Assembly (NCBI RefSeq): GCF_900115975.1 | Contig: NZ_FOYM01000005.1 | Span: 62,001 to 126,000 of the forward strand | DNA length: 64,000 nt | Origin: Desulfoscipio geothermicus DSM 3669 | Lineage (GTDB): Bacteria; Bacillota; Desulfotomaculia; Desulfotomaculales; Desulfallaceae | Reading direction: 5' to 3' | Shown: one piece after another, positions 25,836-34,295 of the stretch | Numbering within the stretch: the stretch's first letter is position 1 | Layout of the letters: every line of letters starts with the position of its first letter | Notes under the pieces: generated by a model | Seen by the model: the letters and a program-made list of their open reading frames with translations, nothing else | What the model was told of the DNA's origin: nothing | Database searches by the model: none | Made by a program: the position numbers and the translations under genes

Positions 25836-25873
25836 TTGGTTCGTCCCCCATTTCTACATAAGGCTTTTACCGG

Positions 25874-27430
25874 CTAGCTGTATAAATCCCAGCTTTCTGG
25901 AAGCGGCAGCTTCACCGAAAAGGTAGTGCCCTGTTTGTGGGTGCTTTCCACATTGATGTGCCCGCCGTGCATGCGGACAATCTGGTTGCTAATGGACAGT
26001 CCCAGGCCTGTACCGTTTTCCTTGGTGGTATAGAACGGGTCAAAAATGCTGCTTATTTCTACGGGTGATATACCCTGACCCGTATCGGTGAATTCGGTAT
26101 ATGCCCACCTGTGGTCCCGGTAGGTGCTGATGGTCAGCGTGCCCCCGTCGGACATGGCTTGAATTGCGTTTAATATCAAATTGACAAAGACCTGCTTGAT
26201 TCTTTCGGCATCCACTTCTACGAAGGGCAGGCCTTCATCCAGCTTCTGCTCCAGTTTGATGTTGTGCTGCCTGAGCATTGGCGAGGTGAAGGTGAGGACT
26301 TTTTCCAGCAGTGAGTTAATGGACGCGCTTTGCACGATGTGTTTGCTGGGGCGCCCGAAGTCAAGCAACTCCTGGATAACCCTGTTTTGACGGTTAATTT
26401 GTTCATTAATCACCCGGATATATTCATCGATATTGCCAACCTCATTTAATTCGCCTTTCATTAATTGGACAGTAGTCTTAATTACCCCGATAGGGTTGCG
26501 CAGTTCATGGGCCACCCCGGTTACCAGGCGGCCCAGCGCCGCCAGTCGTTCGGAACGGCGCAGCTCCTCCTCCAACTGATCCTTTTCAGCCAGGGAAGCG
26601 GCCATTTTATTGATGGCCTGGGCGATTTGCCCCGCCTCACCGGGCAAATCGGGTATGCGTTGGTGCAGGTCCTTTTCCATGGTTTTCAGGCCGTCCAAGA
26701 TTTTGCGTACACCGCCGGCCAGGTTGTGAATAATAATTAGCGCGCCGAAAATGCTGATGATCAGGGCAAACAGAGTAATATAGCGGGTCAGGTCAAGGAA
26801 ATAACGGCTCTGAGCGAAAATGGGATGCACCCGCTGGTCCGCCCAGGCCACGGCCACCAGTTTTTTATCGATATAAACCGGAGACAGGTATTCGTAGGTT
26901 TGGTCGTTTAAACTATTGGTCAGCCGGGCCAACGGTTGACCGCCGGCAGCGACGTTAATAATGCCGTCCTTGGCCTCGTCCATGATCCTTTTTTCCCTGA
27001 TCCGTTGCTCGGTCGGGCTTAATTTTCGGTACTGGTGTAAAAAACCATGCACGTAGATTTGGCCGGTTTCGGGAATGTACAGGCCAAAGCGGACGCCCGG
27101 GTTGCTGGGCACCAGCGGTTTGGCTGTCTGGTCAAAAGCTGTCTTCAGGTAATCCACCCGGTCTTTGGTGCTGAGGTTGTTGATATTAGCATCGCCAATT
27201 GAATAGCTGACCGATTCTTTGATCTGTGGAATAACCAGAGTTTCGATAAGGGAGCCCAGTTTTTCCTCCCTTTCTTTGAGCATGGCTTCTTCACTGCGGC
27301 TGGCAAAAAATAAGTCGTACATGATTACCAGCACGGGGATGATTAAAAGGATGGCGATTACGGCTAAAAATTGAAAACGCAGGCTCTGGTCAGTGAAATG
27401 AATAAAGTTGAAAATTTTTTTATTTTTCAT
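25874..27430 (-). CDS. membrane sensor histidine kinase partnered with the NtrC-type regulator
   Basis: This 518-residue protein has an N-terminal transmembrane helix (FLAVIAILLIIPVLVIMYDL) and a periplasmic or extracellular sensor part of about 170 residues. A second helix (YITLFALIISIFGALIIIHNL) is followed by a HAMP-like segment. The HisKA motif is VAHELRNPIGVIKTTVQLM. The HATPase_c domain has NLILNAIQAM, DTGQGI and GTGLGLSISNQIV. ATG 27430 is preferred over 27466 because AGGTGAG precedes it. The signal sensed is unknown. The gene is divergent from the TauE operon. Confidence 0.9.
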   Translation of the reverse strand: MKNKKIFNFIHFTDQSLRFQFLAVIAILLIIPVLVIMYDLFFASRSEEAMLKEREEKLGSLIETLVIPQIKESVSYSIGDANINNLSTKDRVDYLKTAFDQTAKPLVPSNPGVRFGLYIPETGQIYVHGFLHQYRKLSPTEQRIREKRIMDEAKDGIINVAAGGQPLARLTNSLNDQTYEYLSPVYIDKKLVAVAWADQRVHPIFAQSRYFLDLTRYITLFALIISIFGALIIIHNLAGGVRKILDGLKTMEKDLHQRIPDLPGEAGQIAQAINKMAASLAEKDQLEEELRRSERLAALGRLVTGVAHELRNPIGVIKTTVQLMKGELNEVGNIDEYIRVINEQINRQNRVIQELLDFGRPSKHIVQSASINSLLEKVLTFTSPMLRQHNIKLEQKLDEGLPFVEVDAERIKQVFVNLILNAIQAMSDGGTLTISTYRDHRWAYTEFTDTGQGISPVEISSIFDPFYTTKENGTGLGLSISNQIVRMHGGHINVESTHKQGTTFSVKLPLPESWDLYS

Positions 27431-27509
27431 GTACTCACCTTTTCTTATCCGTGTTTGAAAAACCATGCTATGTTGCTTTATGTGCTGATAAGTTAAATAT
27501 AATCAAATG

Positions 27510-27529
27510 ACTGTTTGAAAGCAAACAGT
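27510..27529. promoter_or_regulatory. candidate enhancer (UAS) for the NtrC-type regulator
   Basis: ACTGTTTG-N4-CAAACAGT is a perfect 8-4-8 inverted repeat. A further half-site (TTTCAAACAGTG) lies at 27541-27552. They are about 160-180 bases upstream of the sigma-54-like promoter at 27686, and between the kinase gene and the TauE operon. No T run follows, so a terminator is unlikely. Binding by the adjacent response regulator is inferred. Confidence 0.6.
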
Positions 27530-27685
27530 TTGGTGCATGATTTCAAACAGTGGGCGGGGCTTTGTATATAGGTTCACAAGCCCATTACGACCCCGTGCAA
27601 TACCATTTGTCTGATATTGAACAATCCGAGTAAAGCAATGGTAAAATCAGTGTCCGTAAAACCACAACTGGCGTGAATTCCATTC

Positions 27686-27701
27686 TGGCATGGTTTGTGC
27701 A
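27686..27701 (+). promoter_or_regulatory. sigma-54 promoter of the TauE operon
   Basis: TGGCAT-N5-GTGCA keeps the GG-N10-GC spacing of -24/-12 promoters. It lies about 240 bases before the TauE/SafE start, with a long leader between. Confidence 0.7.
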
Positions 27702-27808
27702 TTAAAAAAGCAGCGATAATAATTTTTTTCACATATGTTGACACAACAAAAATAAGCACAAATTCATTATATCACATTCACAAATCACTATAAAGAAAGG
27801 AAGGGGTG

Positions 27809-27916
27809 TTGCTTGCAAATCACCGGTTTGTTAGGGGTTTAGGGAGTGCTGGGTTGTGCAATACTGCGCTTGATGTTTGGTGGCATGACGGAGTGTATGC
27901 TGAAATTGCAAATTAA
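27809..27916 (+). CDS. possible 35-residue leader ORF ahead of the TauE gene
   Basis: A strong Shine-Dalgarno stretch (AAAGGAAGGGG) is followed by TTG and 35 sense codons ending in TAA at 27914-27916. The predicted peptide has no recognised family and contains a WW pair and one Cys. It lies inside the long leader between the sigma-54 promoter and the TauE gene. It may be a chance frame; the good ribosome site is the main support. In the 513 bases between the kinase and TauE genes I otherwise see only the palindrome and promoter. Confidence 0.3.
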   Translation: MLANHRFVRGLGSAGLCNTALDVWWHDGVYAEIAN

Positions 27917-27943
27917 AGATTATAAGTTAACGGGGGAAAAAAT

Positions 27944-28885
27944 ATGTTGGAAGGATTAATAGCCAAAGCAAGTATATTGATGGAAATGGCTAGCAATTCC
28001 CAGGTGGCCCACGCGGTGACTCAGGCCTCGGGAGCGCCGGGAACTCCCTGGTGGGTGTGGCCCCTGGCGCTGTTTATTACCACGTTTGTCATGGGTATTT
28101 TGGCTGTTATGGCCGGTGTGGGCGGTGGAGTGCTATTCGTACCCATTATTAGCAGTTTCTTTCCGTTTCACTTGGATTTTGTCCGGGGCGCCGGATTGAT
28201 TGTGGCCCTGGCGGGAGCCCTGGCGGCGGGGCCGGGCCTTTTGAAAGCCAATTTGGCCAACTTACGCCTGGCGTTGCCGGTGGCTCTCATAGCTTCAACT
28301 TTCAGTATCGTGGGGGCGTTTATCGGCCTGGCGCTTCCGGCCAATATTCTGCAGATTTGCCTGGGGGCTACCATTACCATGATTGCGCTGCTCTTCGTTT
28401 TTTCCAAGAACAGCGAGTTTCCCAAGGTGGGTAAGGCGGACGCGGTTACCAAAGCTCTTAACATCAGCGGCTCCTATTACGAGCCATCGGCGGGTCGGCC
28501 GGTGGATTGGACGGTTTGGAGAACCCCGCAGGGATTCTTGATTTTTATCGCCATCGGTGTTGTGGCCGGCATGTTCGGGCTGGGCGCCGGCTGGGCCAAT
28601 GTGCCGGTGTTGAACCTGCTTATGGGTGCCCCGCTGAAAATCGCCGTGGGTTCCAGTAAGTTCTTGCTGTCCATCACGGATACTTCCGCAGCCTGGGTGT
28701 ACTTGAACCAGGGCGCGGTGCTGCCCATCATTGCGGTGCCGTCAGTGCTCGGGATCATGCTGGGCTCATTGGTGGGAGTAAAGTTGCTGGCTGTTGCGAA
28801 GCCCAAAATGGTACGTTATCTGGTTATAGCGATGTTGTTATTTGCCGGAATCAGGTCCCTGCTCAAGGGATTGGGATGGGGGTAG
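27944..28885 (+). CDS. sulfite exporter TauE/SafE-family membrane protein
   Basis: This 313-residue protein has about eight hydrophobic segments. They include LALFITTFVMGILAVMAGVGGGVLFVPII and FLIFIAIGVVAGMFGLGAGWANVPVLNLL, the two inverted repeats with GxGGGxxxxP-type motifs typical of TauE/SafE. The family exports sulfite, sulfonates or other organic acids. In a sulfate reducer a role with sulfur anions is plausible but unproven. ATG 27944 has GGGGG upstream. It is the first gene of a sigma-54-controlled unit with the small membrane protein that follows. Confidence 0.88.
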   Translation: MLEGLIAKASILMEMASNSQVAHAVTQASGAPGTPWWVWPLALFITTFVMGILAVMAGVGGGVLFVPIISSFFPFHLDFVRGAGLIVALAGALAAGPGLLKANLANLRLALPVALIASTFSIVGAFIGLALPANILQICLGATITMIALLFVFSKNSEFPKVGKADAVTKALNISGSYYEPSAGRPVDWTVWRTPQGFLIFIAIGVVAGMFGLGAGWANVPVLNLLMGAPLKIAVGSSKFLLSITDTSAAWVYLNQGAVLPIIAVPSVLGIMLGSLVGVKLLAVAKPKMVRYLVIAMLLFAGIRSLLKGLGWG

Positions 28886-28890
28886 AAAAT

Positions 28891-29370
28891 ATGAGTATAC
28901 AGGCTAAAGCGGAAAAAATTCAACAGCAGAGCGCCCCGGTCAAACAAAAAAAGGCTGTGCCTAAGGTGGAAGTGCCGCCGGAACAGGTTAAATACGCCAA
29001 CCTGCTGCTGTATTGCTCCTGGACCGGAATAGGCATCTTGGCCGTTACCTTTGCGCTTTACATGGGCGGTGTAATTACAGGGTATGTTCCCAAGACGGAA
29101 ATAGCGCAATACTGGGGACTCAGCGTGCATGATTACCTGGCTGCCACCGGGGCGCCCACCGGCTGGGCTTGGCTGAGTATGTTGAACCATGGCGACTATC
29201 TTAGTTTAGTCGGTATCGCTTTCCTGGCTTTGCTAACGATCGTTGGCTACCTGTTTCTTCTGTTACCCGCCTACCTGCGCAAAAAAGATGTGCCCTACTT
29301 TACCATAGTTGTTCTGGAAATCACGGTGCTGTGCCTGGCTGCTTCGGGTATTCTTAAAGTCGGTCACTAA
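28891..29370 (+). CDS. small membrane protein, DUF1634-like partner of TauE
   Basis: This 159-residue protein has a charged N-terminus rich in Lys/Gln. Three hydrophobic helices follow (LLLYCSWTGIGILAVTFALYM; YLSLVGIAFLALLTIVGYLF; IVVLEITVLCLAASGIL). Three-helix DUF1634 proteins are often encoded beside TauE/SafE exporters, and the layout fits, though the sequence match is weak. ATG 28891 follows the TauE stop after only 5 bases, with GGGGGT as ribosome site. ATG 28876, overlapping TauE, is also possible. It is likely a helper or regulator of the exporter. Confidence 0.65.
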   Translation: MSIQAKAEKIQQQSAPVKQKKAVPKVEVPPEQVKYANLLLYCSWTGIGILAVTFALYMGGVITGYVPKTEIAQYWGLSVHDYLAATGAPTGWAWLSMLNHGDYLSLVGIAFLALLTIVGYLFLLLPAYLRKKDVPYFTIVVLEITVLCLAASGILKVGH

Positions 29371-29471
29371 AAGATGAGAAAAAGTTGCCCGGGACCGGTG
29401 CCCGGGGTAGAAGAAGAATGTATATGTGGCAAAAAATAGATAAACTGTAAGGTTATGTGGAGGGCGTCATT

Positions 29472-30143
29472 ATGAGCAGTGATTTTTTGGAACAGTTTAC
29501 CAGGCAAAAGGATGAGTTTTTACAGGAACTGCAACGGGGAAATATTGAAGTTAATTTTAAACCTGACGGCAACGTGGACAGCAAAAAAATAATCCTGGAA
29601 CTGTTTGAGCAGTGGCTGCAAAGAAAAGCAGCACCGGTGCAAGAACAGGTGACGCTGGAACAGGAAGATACCCAAACCTTTGATGTGTTTCTTGATGAAG
29701 TTTTATCCAGGGCCAAAAAAATATTAAAGGAAAGAGGCATTCATATTGCCTATACCTCTCTTAGTAAAAAAATGGGTATTACCGAATCGTGGAAATGTAT
29801 CAGGGTGTTTGGCCGCAGTAATATTTACTACCGCATCGGAAAAACCAGGCCCCGGAAGGGCCCCAACAAGGGCAGGGAGTATCTGGTCATTGACCTGGTG
29901 ATGGACGGCAACAAAAAACAAGTATTTGTGCCCTTGTTAAAGAAAAAGGATCTTATTGAAAATCAACTGGGGGTTTCCCTGGAAAGGGAACTCCCCAAAG
30001 TGGAAGCAACCGGAAAATATCGTTTGAAGCTACTTTTGCCTTACGATGTGGTACGGGAAAGAAATAAACGTTTGGCAGCGAAGAAACTGGCTGATTTTGT
30101 TGAAGCAACCAAACCGCACCTTGATGAACTGGGTGTAGTATGA
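29472..30143 (+). CDS. conserved hypothetical protein
   Basis: This 223-residue protein is soluble and highly charged. An N-terminal acidic helical part (FLEQFTRQKDEFLQELQRGNIEV) is followed by a basic central part (RIGKTRPRKGPNKGREYLVIDLVMDGNKKQVFVPLLKKKD). The C-terminus is reminiscent of nuclease-like DUF4268 domains, but I cannot support that firmly. ATG 29472 is chosen because GGAGGG lies 7 bases upstream. It lies about 100 bases after the TauE partner gene on the same strand and may be in the same transcript. Confidence 0.6.
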   Translation: MSSDFLEQFTRQKDEFLQELQRGNIEVNFKPDGNVDSKKIILELFEQWLQRKAAPVQEQVTLEQEDTQTFDVFLDEVLSRAKKILKERGIHIAYTSLSKKMGITESWKCIRVFGRSNIYYRIGKTRPRKGPNKGREYLVIDLVMDGNKKQVFVPLLKKKDLIENQLGVSLERELPKVEATGKYRLKLLLPYDVVRERNKRLAAKKLADFVEATKPHLDELGVV

Positions 30144-30537
30144 CGGGCGGTACAGGCGTCCGGTATGCTTGAATATTAAAATACGGCGTTTGCCGAAAGC
30201 GGTTTTACTTGCCGTCGATTCGTCTGGATCTTTGTGCAAAAATGTTCATCCGGCTGTTCCAATGAAAGATTCTGACCCGGGAATCGTCTTAAGCGGTTCC
30301 CATTTTTTAACTTTTGAAGAGCGGAACGATTCCATGATTTTTCCGGAACTATTTCCGCGGCCCGTTGTTTGCCGGTCAAGCCGCTGTTTGATTTTAGACA
30401 CCGCGTTGTATGATTATAAACAATAAAATGTTACGTTATCTTTAACGATACGGCAATACTTAGCAAGAATGCCCGAAATCAAACTAGATAATTAAGATTT
30501 TGGGGTTTGATCTGCCGGCTTGACGTGTTTTAACCGC
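30144..30537. other. intergenic stretch without a supported gene
   Basis: These 394 bases contain short frames on both strands (for example 30169-30426 plus) that have no ribosome site or family resemblance. I regard them as non-coding. Loose inverted ATCAAAC...GTTTGAT arms near 30480-30513 lie just before the sigma-54-like promoter and could be an activator site. Confidence 0.4.
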
Positions 30538-30553
30538 TGGCATGAAAAATGCG
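30538..30553 (+). promoter_or_regulatory. sigma-54-like promoter of the CBS-domain gene
   Basis: TGGCAT-N5-ATGCG keeps the GG-N10-GC spacing. The -12 half is weaker than in the acetoin promoters. It lies about 45 bases before the GTG start of the CBS gene. Confidence 0.6.
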
Positions 30554-30595
30554 TGATAAATTATAAAAATTTTTTGGATTCAGGAGGTATGGGAA

Positions 30596-31126
30596 GTGTC
30601 CGATCAGCCTGAAAAAAGAGTAGGCGATATAATGATCCCTGTGCGCAATTACAAAGTCATATCGCACACTTGCACCGTGGCCGATGCCGTTGCGGTACTG
30701 CATCGGGCCTTCTACCAGCGCAGCAAAGGCGGTCAAGGGCATCGCTCGGTGATTGTGAGCGACGATTATGGCAATCCCCTGGGATTGATTACTTTCCGGT
30801 CTGTTTTAAATGCCCTGGAGCCTTTTTTTGCCAAGGCGCAGCACCTGTCCGTACCTGTTTTCTGGGAAGGCCTGTTTAGCGAAAGATGCCGGGTTGAAGC
30901 GCAGAAAAATGTAAAGGAAATCATGCATCCCATCAATGTAATATCCCTTGATGCAAATGACACTCTCATCAAGGCCGTGCACGCCATGATTAAACACAAA
31001 TTGGGAACGCTCCCCGTCAAGAAAAACAATCGCCTGGTCGGTATGGTGCGGGTTAACGAATTGTTTGAAGAAGTGCACGGTTTGGTGGCGGGCGCGCATG
31101 GTTTGGAAGACGCCTTTATAGGTTAA
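30596..31126 (+). CDS. CBS-domain pair protein
   Basis: This 176-residue protein consists of two CBS motifs. The first is near residues 8-70 (VGDIMIPVRNYKVISHTCTVADAVAVLHRA...SVIVSDDYGNPLGLITFRSVL). The second is near 100-165 (VKEIMHPINVISLDANDTLIKAVHAMIKHKLGTLPVKKNNRLVGMVRVNEL). Such pairs bind adenine nucleotides and regulate a partner. Acetoin-linked AcuB also has CBS domains, but it carries an ACT domain that is absent here. GTG 30596 has AGGAGGTATGGGAA upstream. It is a single gene between a sigma-54-like promoter and a terminator. Confidence 0.85.
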   Translation: MSDQPEKRVGDIMIPVRNYKVISHTCTVADAVAVLHRAFYQRSKGGQGHRSVIVSDDYGNPLGLITFRSVLNALEPFFAKAQHLSVPVFWEGLFSERCRVEAQKNVKEIMHPINVISLDANDTLIKAVHAMIKHKLGTLPVKKNNRLVGMVRVNELFEEVHGLVAGAHGLEDAFIG

Positions 31127-31143
31127 AAATCTGATTTGCCACA

Positions 31144-31165
31144 CAGCCCCTTGGGGCTATTTTTT
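31144..31165 (+). terminator. rho-independent terminator after the CBS gene
   Basis: AGCCCC-TT-GGGGCT is followed by ATTTTTTG, 18 bases after the stop codon. Confidence 0.88.
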
Positions 31166-31349
31166 GTGCCTGTTTAAACTATATGTCACAATCATAATTG
31201 ATGCAAAAGGATTAAGATAATAATTCACAAATATAGTGTTGCTGCCCAAAACAATTAATAAAATATTTCACAAATTATCGTTGATTTTTCTATAATGTCA
31301 AATTATAATGTTAAAAAGGGCACAAAGTTTTGTTGGGAGGGGGGCGGCG

Positions 31350-31583
31350 ATGGCTATTGTGATGCCAATAGGGGGATTGCGGTCGGGGCCGGTTTTAAAG
31401 GAGGAAAACCTCGTAGAACGATTGCTGGAAAGTCCTTTTTTTAAAGCAGAAATGGCCCGGTCCGAGATGTGGCGCGCGGAGCATCCCAGTGAGACGAGCG
31501 AAGGAATTATTGATATTTTATTGGTGTGGGCTGTAACATACATTGGGTTAAGCGCCTACTGGATTGTGAAATATGACATTTGA
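31350..31583 (+). CDS. small hypothetical protein with a C-terminal membrane segment
   Basis: This 77-residue protein has a polar N-terminal half rich in Glu/Arg. The hydrophobic C-terminal segment is IIDILLVWAVTYIGLSAYWIV. ATG 31350 is chosen because GGGAGGGGGGCGGCG lies directly before it; the open frame extends to 31308 without a ribosome site. I recognise no family. It is a single-gene unit followed by its own terminator. Confidence 0.55.
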   Translation: MAIVMPIGGLRSGPVLKEENLVERLLESPFFKAEMARSEMWRAEHPSETSEGIIDILLVWAVTYIGLSAYWIVKYDI

Positions 31584-31602
31584 ATGAGTGTGAATTATAG
31601 TG

Positions 31603-31647
31603 CAAAACCGTTTAGGAAAATTGCCGACTGGTCCTGAACGGTTTTTT
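31603..31647 (+). terminator. rho-independent terminator
   Basis: AAAACCGTTTAGGA pairs with TCCTGAACGGTTTT, with one G-T pair, and runs into TTTTTTG. It ends the small membrane-protein gene. Confidence 0.8.
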
Positions 31648-31665
31648 GTATTAAAAGTATGCTTG

Positions 31666-31715
31666 GAGGGGGGCAGGCTGAGATTTTGCTTTTTGAAAAA
31701 TTTGCCTGTCCCCCT
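31666..31715. repeat. degenerate GGGGG(A)CAGGC palindrome
   Basis: GGGGGGCAGGC on the left faces TTTGCCTGTCCCCC on the right, with a T run beyond. The core matches the perfect palindrome at 6138-6200. As there, it abuts the stop codon of a minus-strand gene, here at 31714. Confidence 0.65.
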
Positions 31716-32976
31716 ATTTTTTACAGCATGTGTCGAGTAAATTACCATGATAATCAAAATGCATGGGGGCGGGGGCGCCGATGATTTCGATTGCCGGGTT
31801 TTCCCGCAATTCAGGCAGCAACTTGGCTGAAGCCCGCATGGCGGTAAGGTGAAGAGTATTCATAATGTGCAATACCCGGGCCTCGGCGGGTTTGATGCTC
31901 CCCAGGCTGCGCAGCGCTGTAACTATGGCTGCCCGGTCGTCGGGCAGGGTCAGGGGAACCATGGCGCGCTTGACAAAGGTGCTCGTAAGTACGTTCAGCA
32001 TGGTGGCCTGGAAGTCAATTTTATCCACCAGTCGCCTGGTGGTAAAATCAGCCAGGCCAATGCCGTTGGCGTTACCGTGGGATTCCGGTGACAGGTCCAG
32101 CACGGCTATACGTTGAATAAACGGTTTGGCGGGCTCCGGCACGCCCTGGATATGCATCCGGCCGATAATGTTGGTATCCATGCCGGTGCCGCTAAAATTT
32201 TTACCCATTTGCTCCACTATAAGCAGGTCCAGACTTTCCACCGGCAGCCTCGGCATGGCAGACCGCGCCGTGTCCAGCAGCTTTTCCTCCACCTGCGCCA
32301 GTTGTTTCGGCGGTATGGCCGTCACCTGCATGGTATCTTCATAAGCATCCTCCAGTATGGCCAGGCCCAGTACTATGGGCAGTTTGCCCATCAGCAACCG
32401 CGCCGCCGCCGGAATGACTTCGGGCAGCGCCGCTGCGCCCAGGCGGTGCAGCGCCCGGGCGCCTTCCGGCCCGCCCAGGCCCACGGTGATGATCTTTTGC
32501 AGCCCGCTTTCGGCGGGGCCGTGGAAGGATGTATGGGGCTTGACCCGGTTAACCACTATAATGGCGTCACAAGCCCGGGCAATTTCCGTAATAAACACGG
32601 GAGTGCCGTTTTCCAGTTTGCCCACCTGCCGGCAGTCCGCTCCGGCATGCACCGGGGCTCCCACGTTTTCCGGGGTAATGCCCAAATCCGCCAGAATGGC
32701 GCGCTGGCCGGCGGCGGTGCCGCCGCCGTGGCTGCCCATGGCGGCCAGAATAACCGGGTTTGCGCCCAGCGATTTAACAAATAAGACGATTTCCGCCAGT
32801 ATCGGGACAATGTTGGTAATGCCCCGGCTGCCGGCGGTAATGCCCACCTTTTGGCCGGGGACTATGATTTGGGTCAGGCAACTGCGCTGCAATTGTTCCC
32901 GGACAGCAGCAGGTACGTCGGGCAGACCCCGGCGGGGGAAGTTTTGTTTTATTTCAACCATTAGCGGCAAAGACAT
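31714..32976 (-). CDS. LarA-like (DUF2088/lactate racemase N-terminal domain) protein
   Basis: This 420-residue protein contains the DUF2088-type N-terminal region (VGITAGSRGITNIVPILAEIV, AAMGSHGGGTAAGQRAILADLGI) and NRVKPHTSFHGPAESGLQKIITVGLG. This resembles the nickel-pincer lactate racemase superfamily, in which the HTSFxG-type segment is near the cofactor site. Many members lack the Lar accessory genes and have unknown isomerase roles; no larBCE genes are present here. ATG 32976 with GGAGG is the start; the frame extending to 33543 runs under the IPP isomerase gene and is spurious. The last codon abuts a palindrome. Confidence 0.75.
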   Translation of the reverse strand: MSLPLMVEIKQNFPRRGLPDVPAAVREQLQRSCLTQIIVPGQKVGITAGSRGITNIVPILAEIVLFVKSLGANPVILAAMGSHGGGTAAGQRAILADLGITPENVGAPVHAGADCRQVGKLENGTPVFITEIARACDAIIVVNRVKPHTSFHGPAESGLQKIITVGLGGPEGARALHRLGAAALPEVIPAAARLLMGKLPIVLGLAILEDAYEDTMQVTAIPPKQLAQVEEKLLDTARSAMPRLPVESLDLLIVEQMGKNFSGTGMDTNIIGRMHIQGVPEPAKPFIQRIAVLDLSPESHGNANGIGLADFTTRRLVDKIDFQATMLNVLTSTFVKRAMVPLTLPDDRAAIVTALRSLGSIKPAEARVLHIMNTLHLTAMRASAKLLPELRENPAIEIIGAPAPMHFDYHGNLLDTCCKK

Positions 32977-33082
32977 TGTTGCCTCCCATGACTTTTTACT
33001 TAAATTATAACAGGATCCGCCAGTGGCGTGAATATGTGGCAGAAAATTTGACTCATGTTGGTGCAGGTGGTATAAAGTAGTT

Positions 33083-34186
33083 ATGTCATGCAAAGAAAGT
33101 GTGGATTTAAAATATTGTTGTTGGGAGGCGCGGGCTATTTCCAGGAAGACACGAAAGCTTGAGCACATAAAGTATGCCCTGGAACTACCGGACGCGGTTT
33201 CGCCGTCGGGTTTCGGGGATATGTATCTTGTCCATAATGCGCTCCCTGAACTGAACCGGGGTGGAGTGGACTGTGCCATTTCTTTTATGGGTAAACAGCT
33301 GCGGGCGCCGCTGATGATTAACGCCATTACCGGGGGACATGCCGGGGTGCTGGAAATAAACCGGGGTCTGGCCCGGGCGGCGGCCGCATGCGGCATTGCC
33401 ATGGCGGTGGGGTCGCAGCGGGCGGCGCTGGATGACCCGGCGGTACGCGATACCTTCGCCGTGACCAGGGAGGAAAACCCGGACGGGTTGATCTTGGCCA
33501 ATTTGAGCGCGCTTTGCACGCCGGATGAGGCGCTGGAGGCCATAAATATGATTGATGCGGACGGTATACAGTTATACCTTAATGTAAATCAGGAACTGGC
33601 CATGCGAGAGGGTGATACCGATTTTCGCGGGGTCCTGGCCAATATCCGGTCCCTGGTGCAAAACCTGCCGGTGCCGGTGGTGGTCAAGGAAGTAGGTTGT
33701 GGGTTGGCCCGGGAAACGGTTGTGGCTTTGTATCAGGCCGGGGTGTCCTGCATTGACGTAAGCGGGCGGGGCGGGACCAATTTTGCCGCCATTGAGAGCA
33801 GGCGCGGCGGTTCCGGGGGGGCTTACCTGGAACAGTGGGGAATTCCCACCGCGGTGAGTTTGCTGGAAGCGCTCAGCACCGGCTTGCCCCTGGTGGTGAT
33901 TGCCTCGGGCGGCCTGCGCTCCGCGGTGGATATAGCGGTAGCGTTGGCCGCCGGGGCGTCCATGACGGCCATGGCCGGGCCTTTTTTGCGGGCGCTGCAG
34001 GCGGGGGGAACGGAAGGGTTGGCTGGTTATATTAATGACTTGATCGCCGGCCTGCAGCGGGTGATGATGTTAACCGGGGCTGAAAACCTGGCCGCCCTGG
34101 CCGGAAAACCGCTGGTCATCACCGGGTTTACCGCCGAATGGCTTCGCCGGCGGGGCGTTGATATAGATTGTTACGCCAGGAGATAA
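33083..34186 (+). CDS. fni: type 2 isopentenyl-diphosphate delta-isomerase (FMN-dependent)
   Basis: This 367-residue protein has the family's N-terminal RKLEHIKYAL, GDMYLVHNALPE and PLMINAITGGH motifs. The FMN-barrel segments are VGSQRAAL, GIQLYLNVNQE, VVKEVGCGL, DVSGRGGTNFAAIE and VIASGGLRS. It interconverts isopentenyl and dimethylallyl diphosphate using reduced FMN in the cytoplasm, supplying isoprenoids such as the menaquinone side chain. ATG 33083 gives an N-terminal extension of about 20 residues; GTG 33101 is an alternative. It is divergent from the LarA-like gene. Confidence 0.88.
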   Translation: MSCKESVDLKYCCWEARAISRKTRKLEHIKYALELPDAVSPSGFGDMYLVHNALPELNRGGVDCAISFMGKQLRAPLMINAITGGHAGVLEINRGLARAAAACGIAMAVGSQRAALDDPAVRDTFAVTREENPDGLILANLSALCTPDEALEAINMIDADGIQLYLNVNQELAMREGDTDFRGVLANIRSLVQNLPVPVVVKEVGCGLARETVVALYQAGVSCIDVSGRGGTNFAAIESRRGGSGGAYLEQWGIPTAVSLLEALSTGLPLVVIASGGLRSAVDIAVALAAGASMTAMAGPFLRALQAGGTEGLAGYINDLIAGLQRVMMLTGAENLAALAGKPLVITGFTAEWLRRRGVDIDCYARR

Positions 34187-34257
34187 ATTTTTTCTTTGCA
34201 GTAACCGAAAATTTTTTTGAGTGGGGGACGATAAATTGAATGAGGAATATTAATTTA

Positions 34258-34286
34258 AGGCCGCCTTGTTTTGGGCGGCCTATTTA
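34258..34286. terminator. hairpin between convergent fni and fbp genes
   Basis: AGGCCGCC/GGCGGCCT forms an 8-bp stem in the gap between two convergent genes. The T tracts are short on both sides, so it may serve both directions weakly. Confidence 0.6.
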
Positions 34287-34295
34287 GTCAGTTAG

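Noticed and set aside
30169-30426. 85-codon open frame
   Set aside because: No ribosome site, unusual composition and an equally good antisense frame; treated as intergenic.
32977-33543. N-terminal extension of the LarA-like frame
   Set aside because: It overlaps the IPP isomerase gene antisense; ATG 32976 has a Shine-Dalgarno site and fits the domain start.
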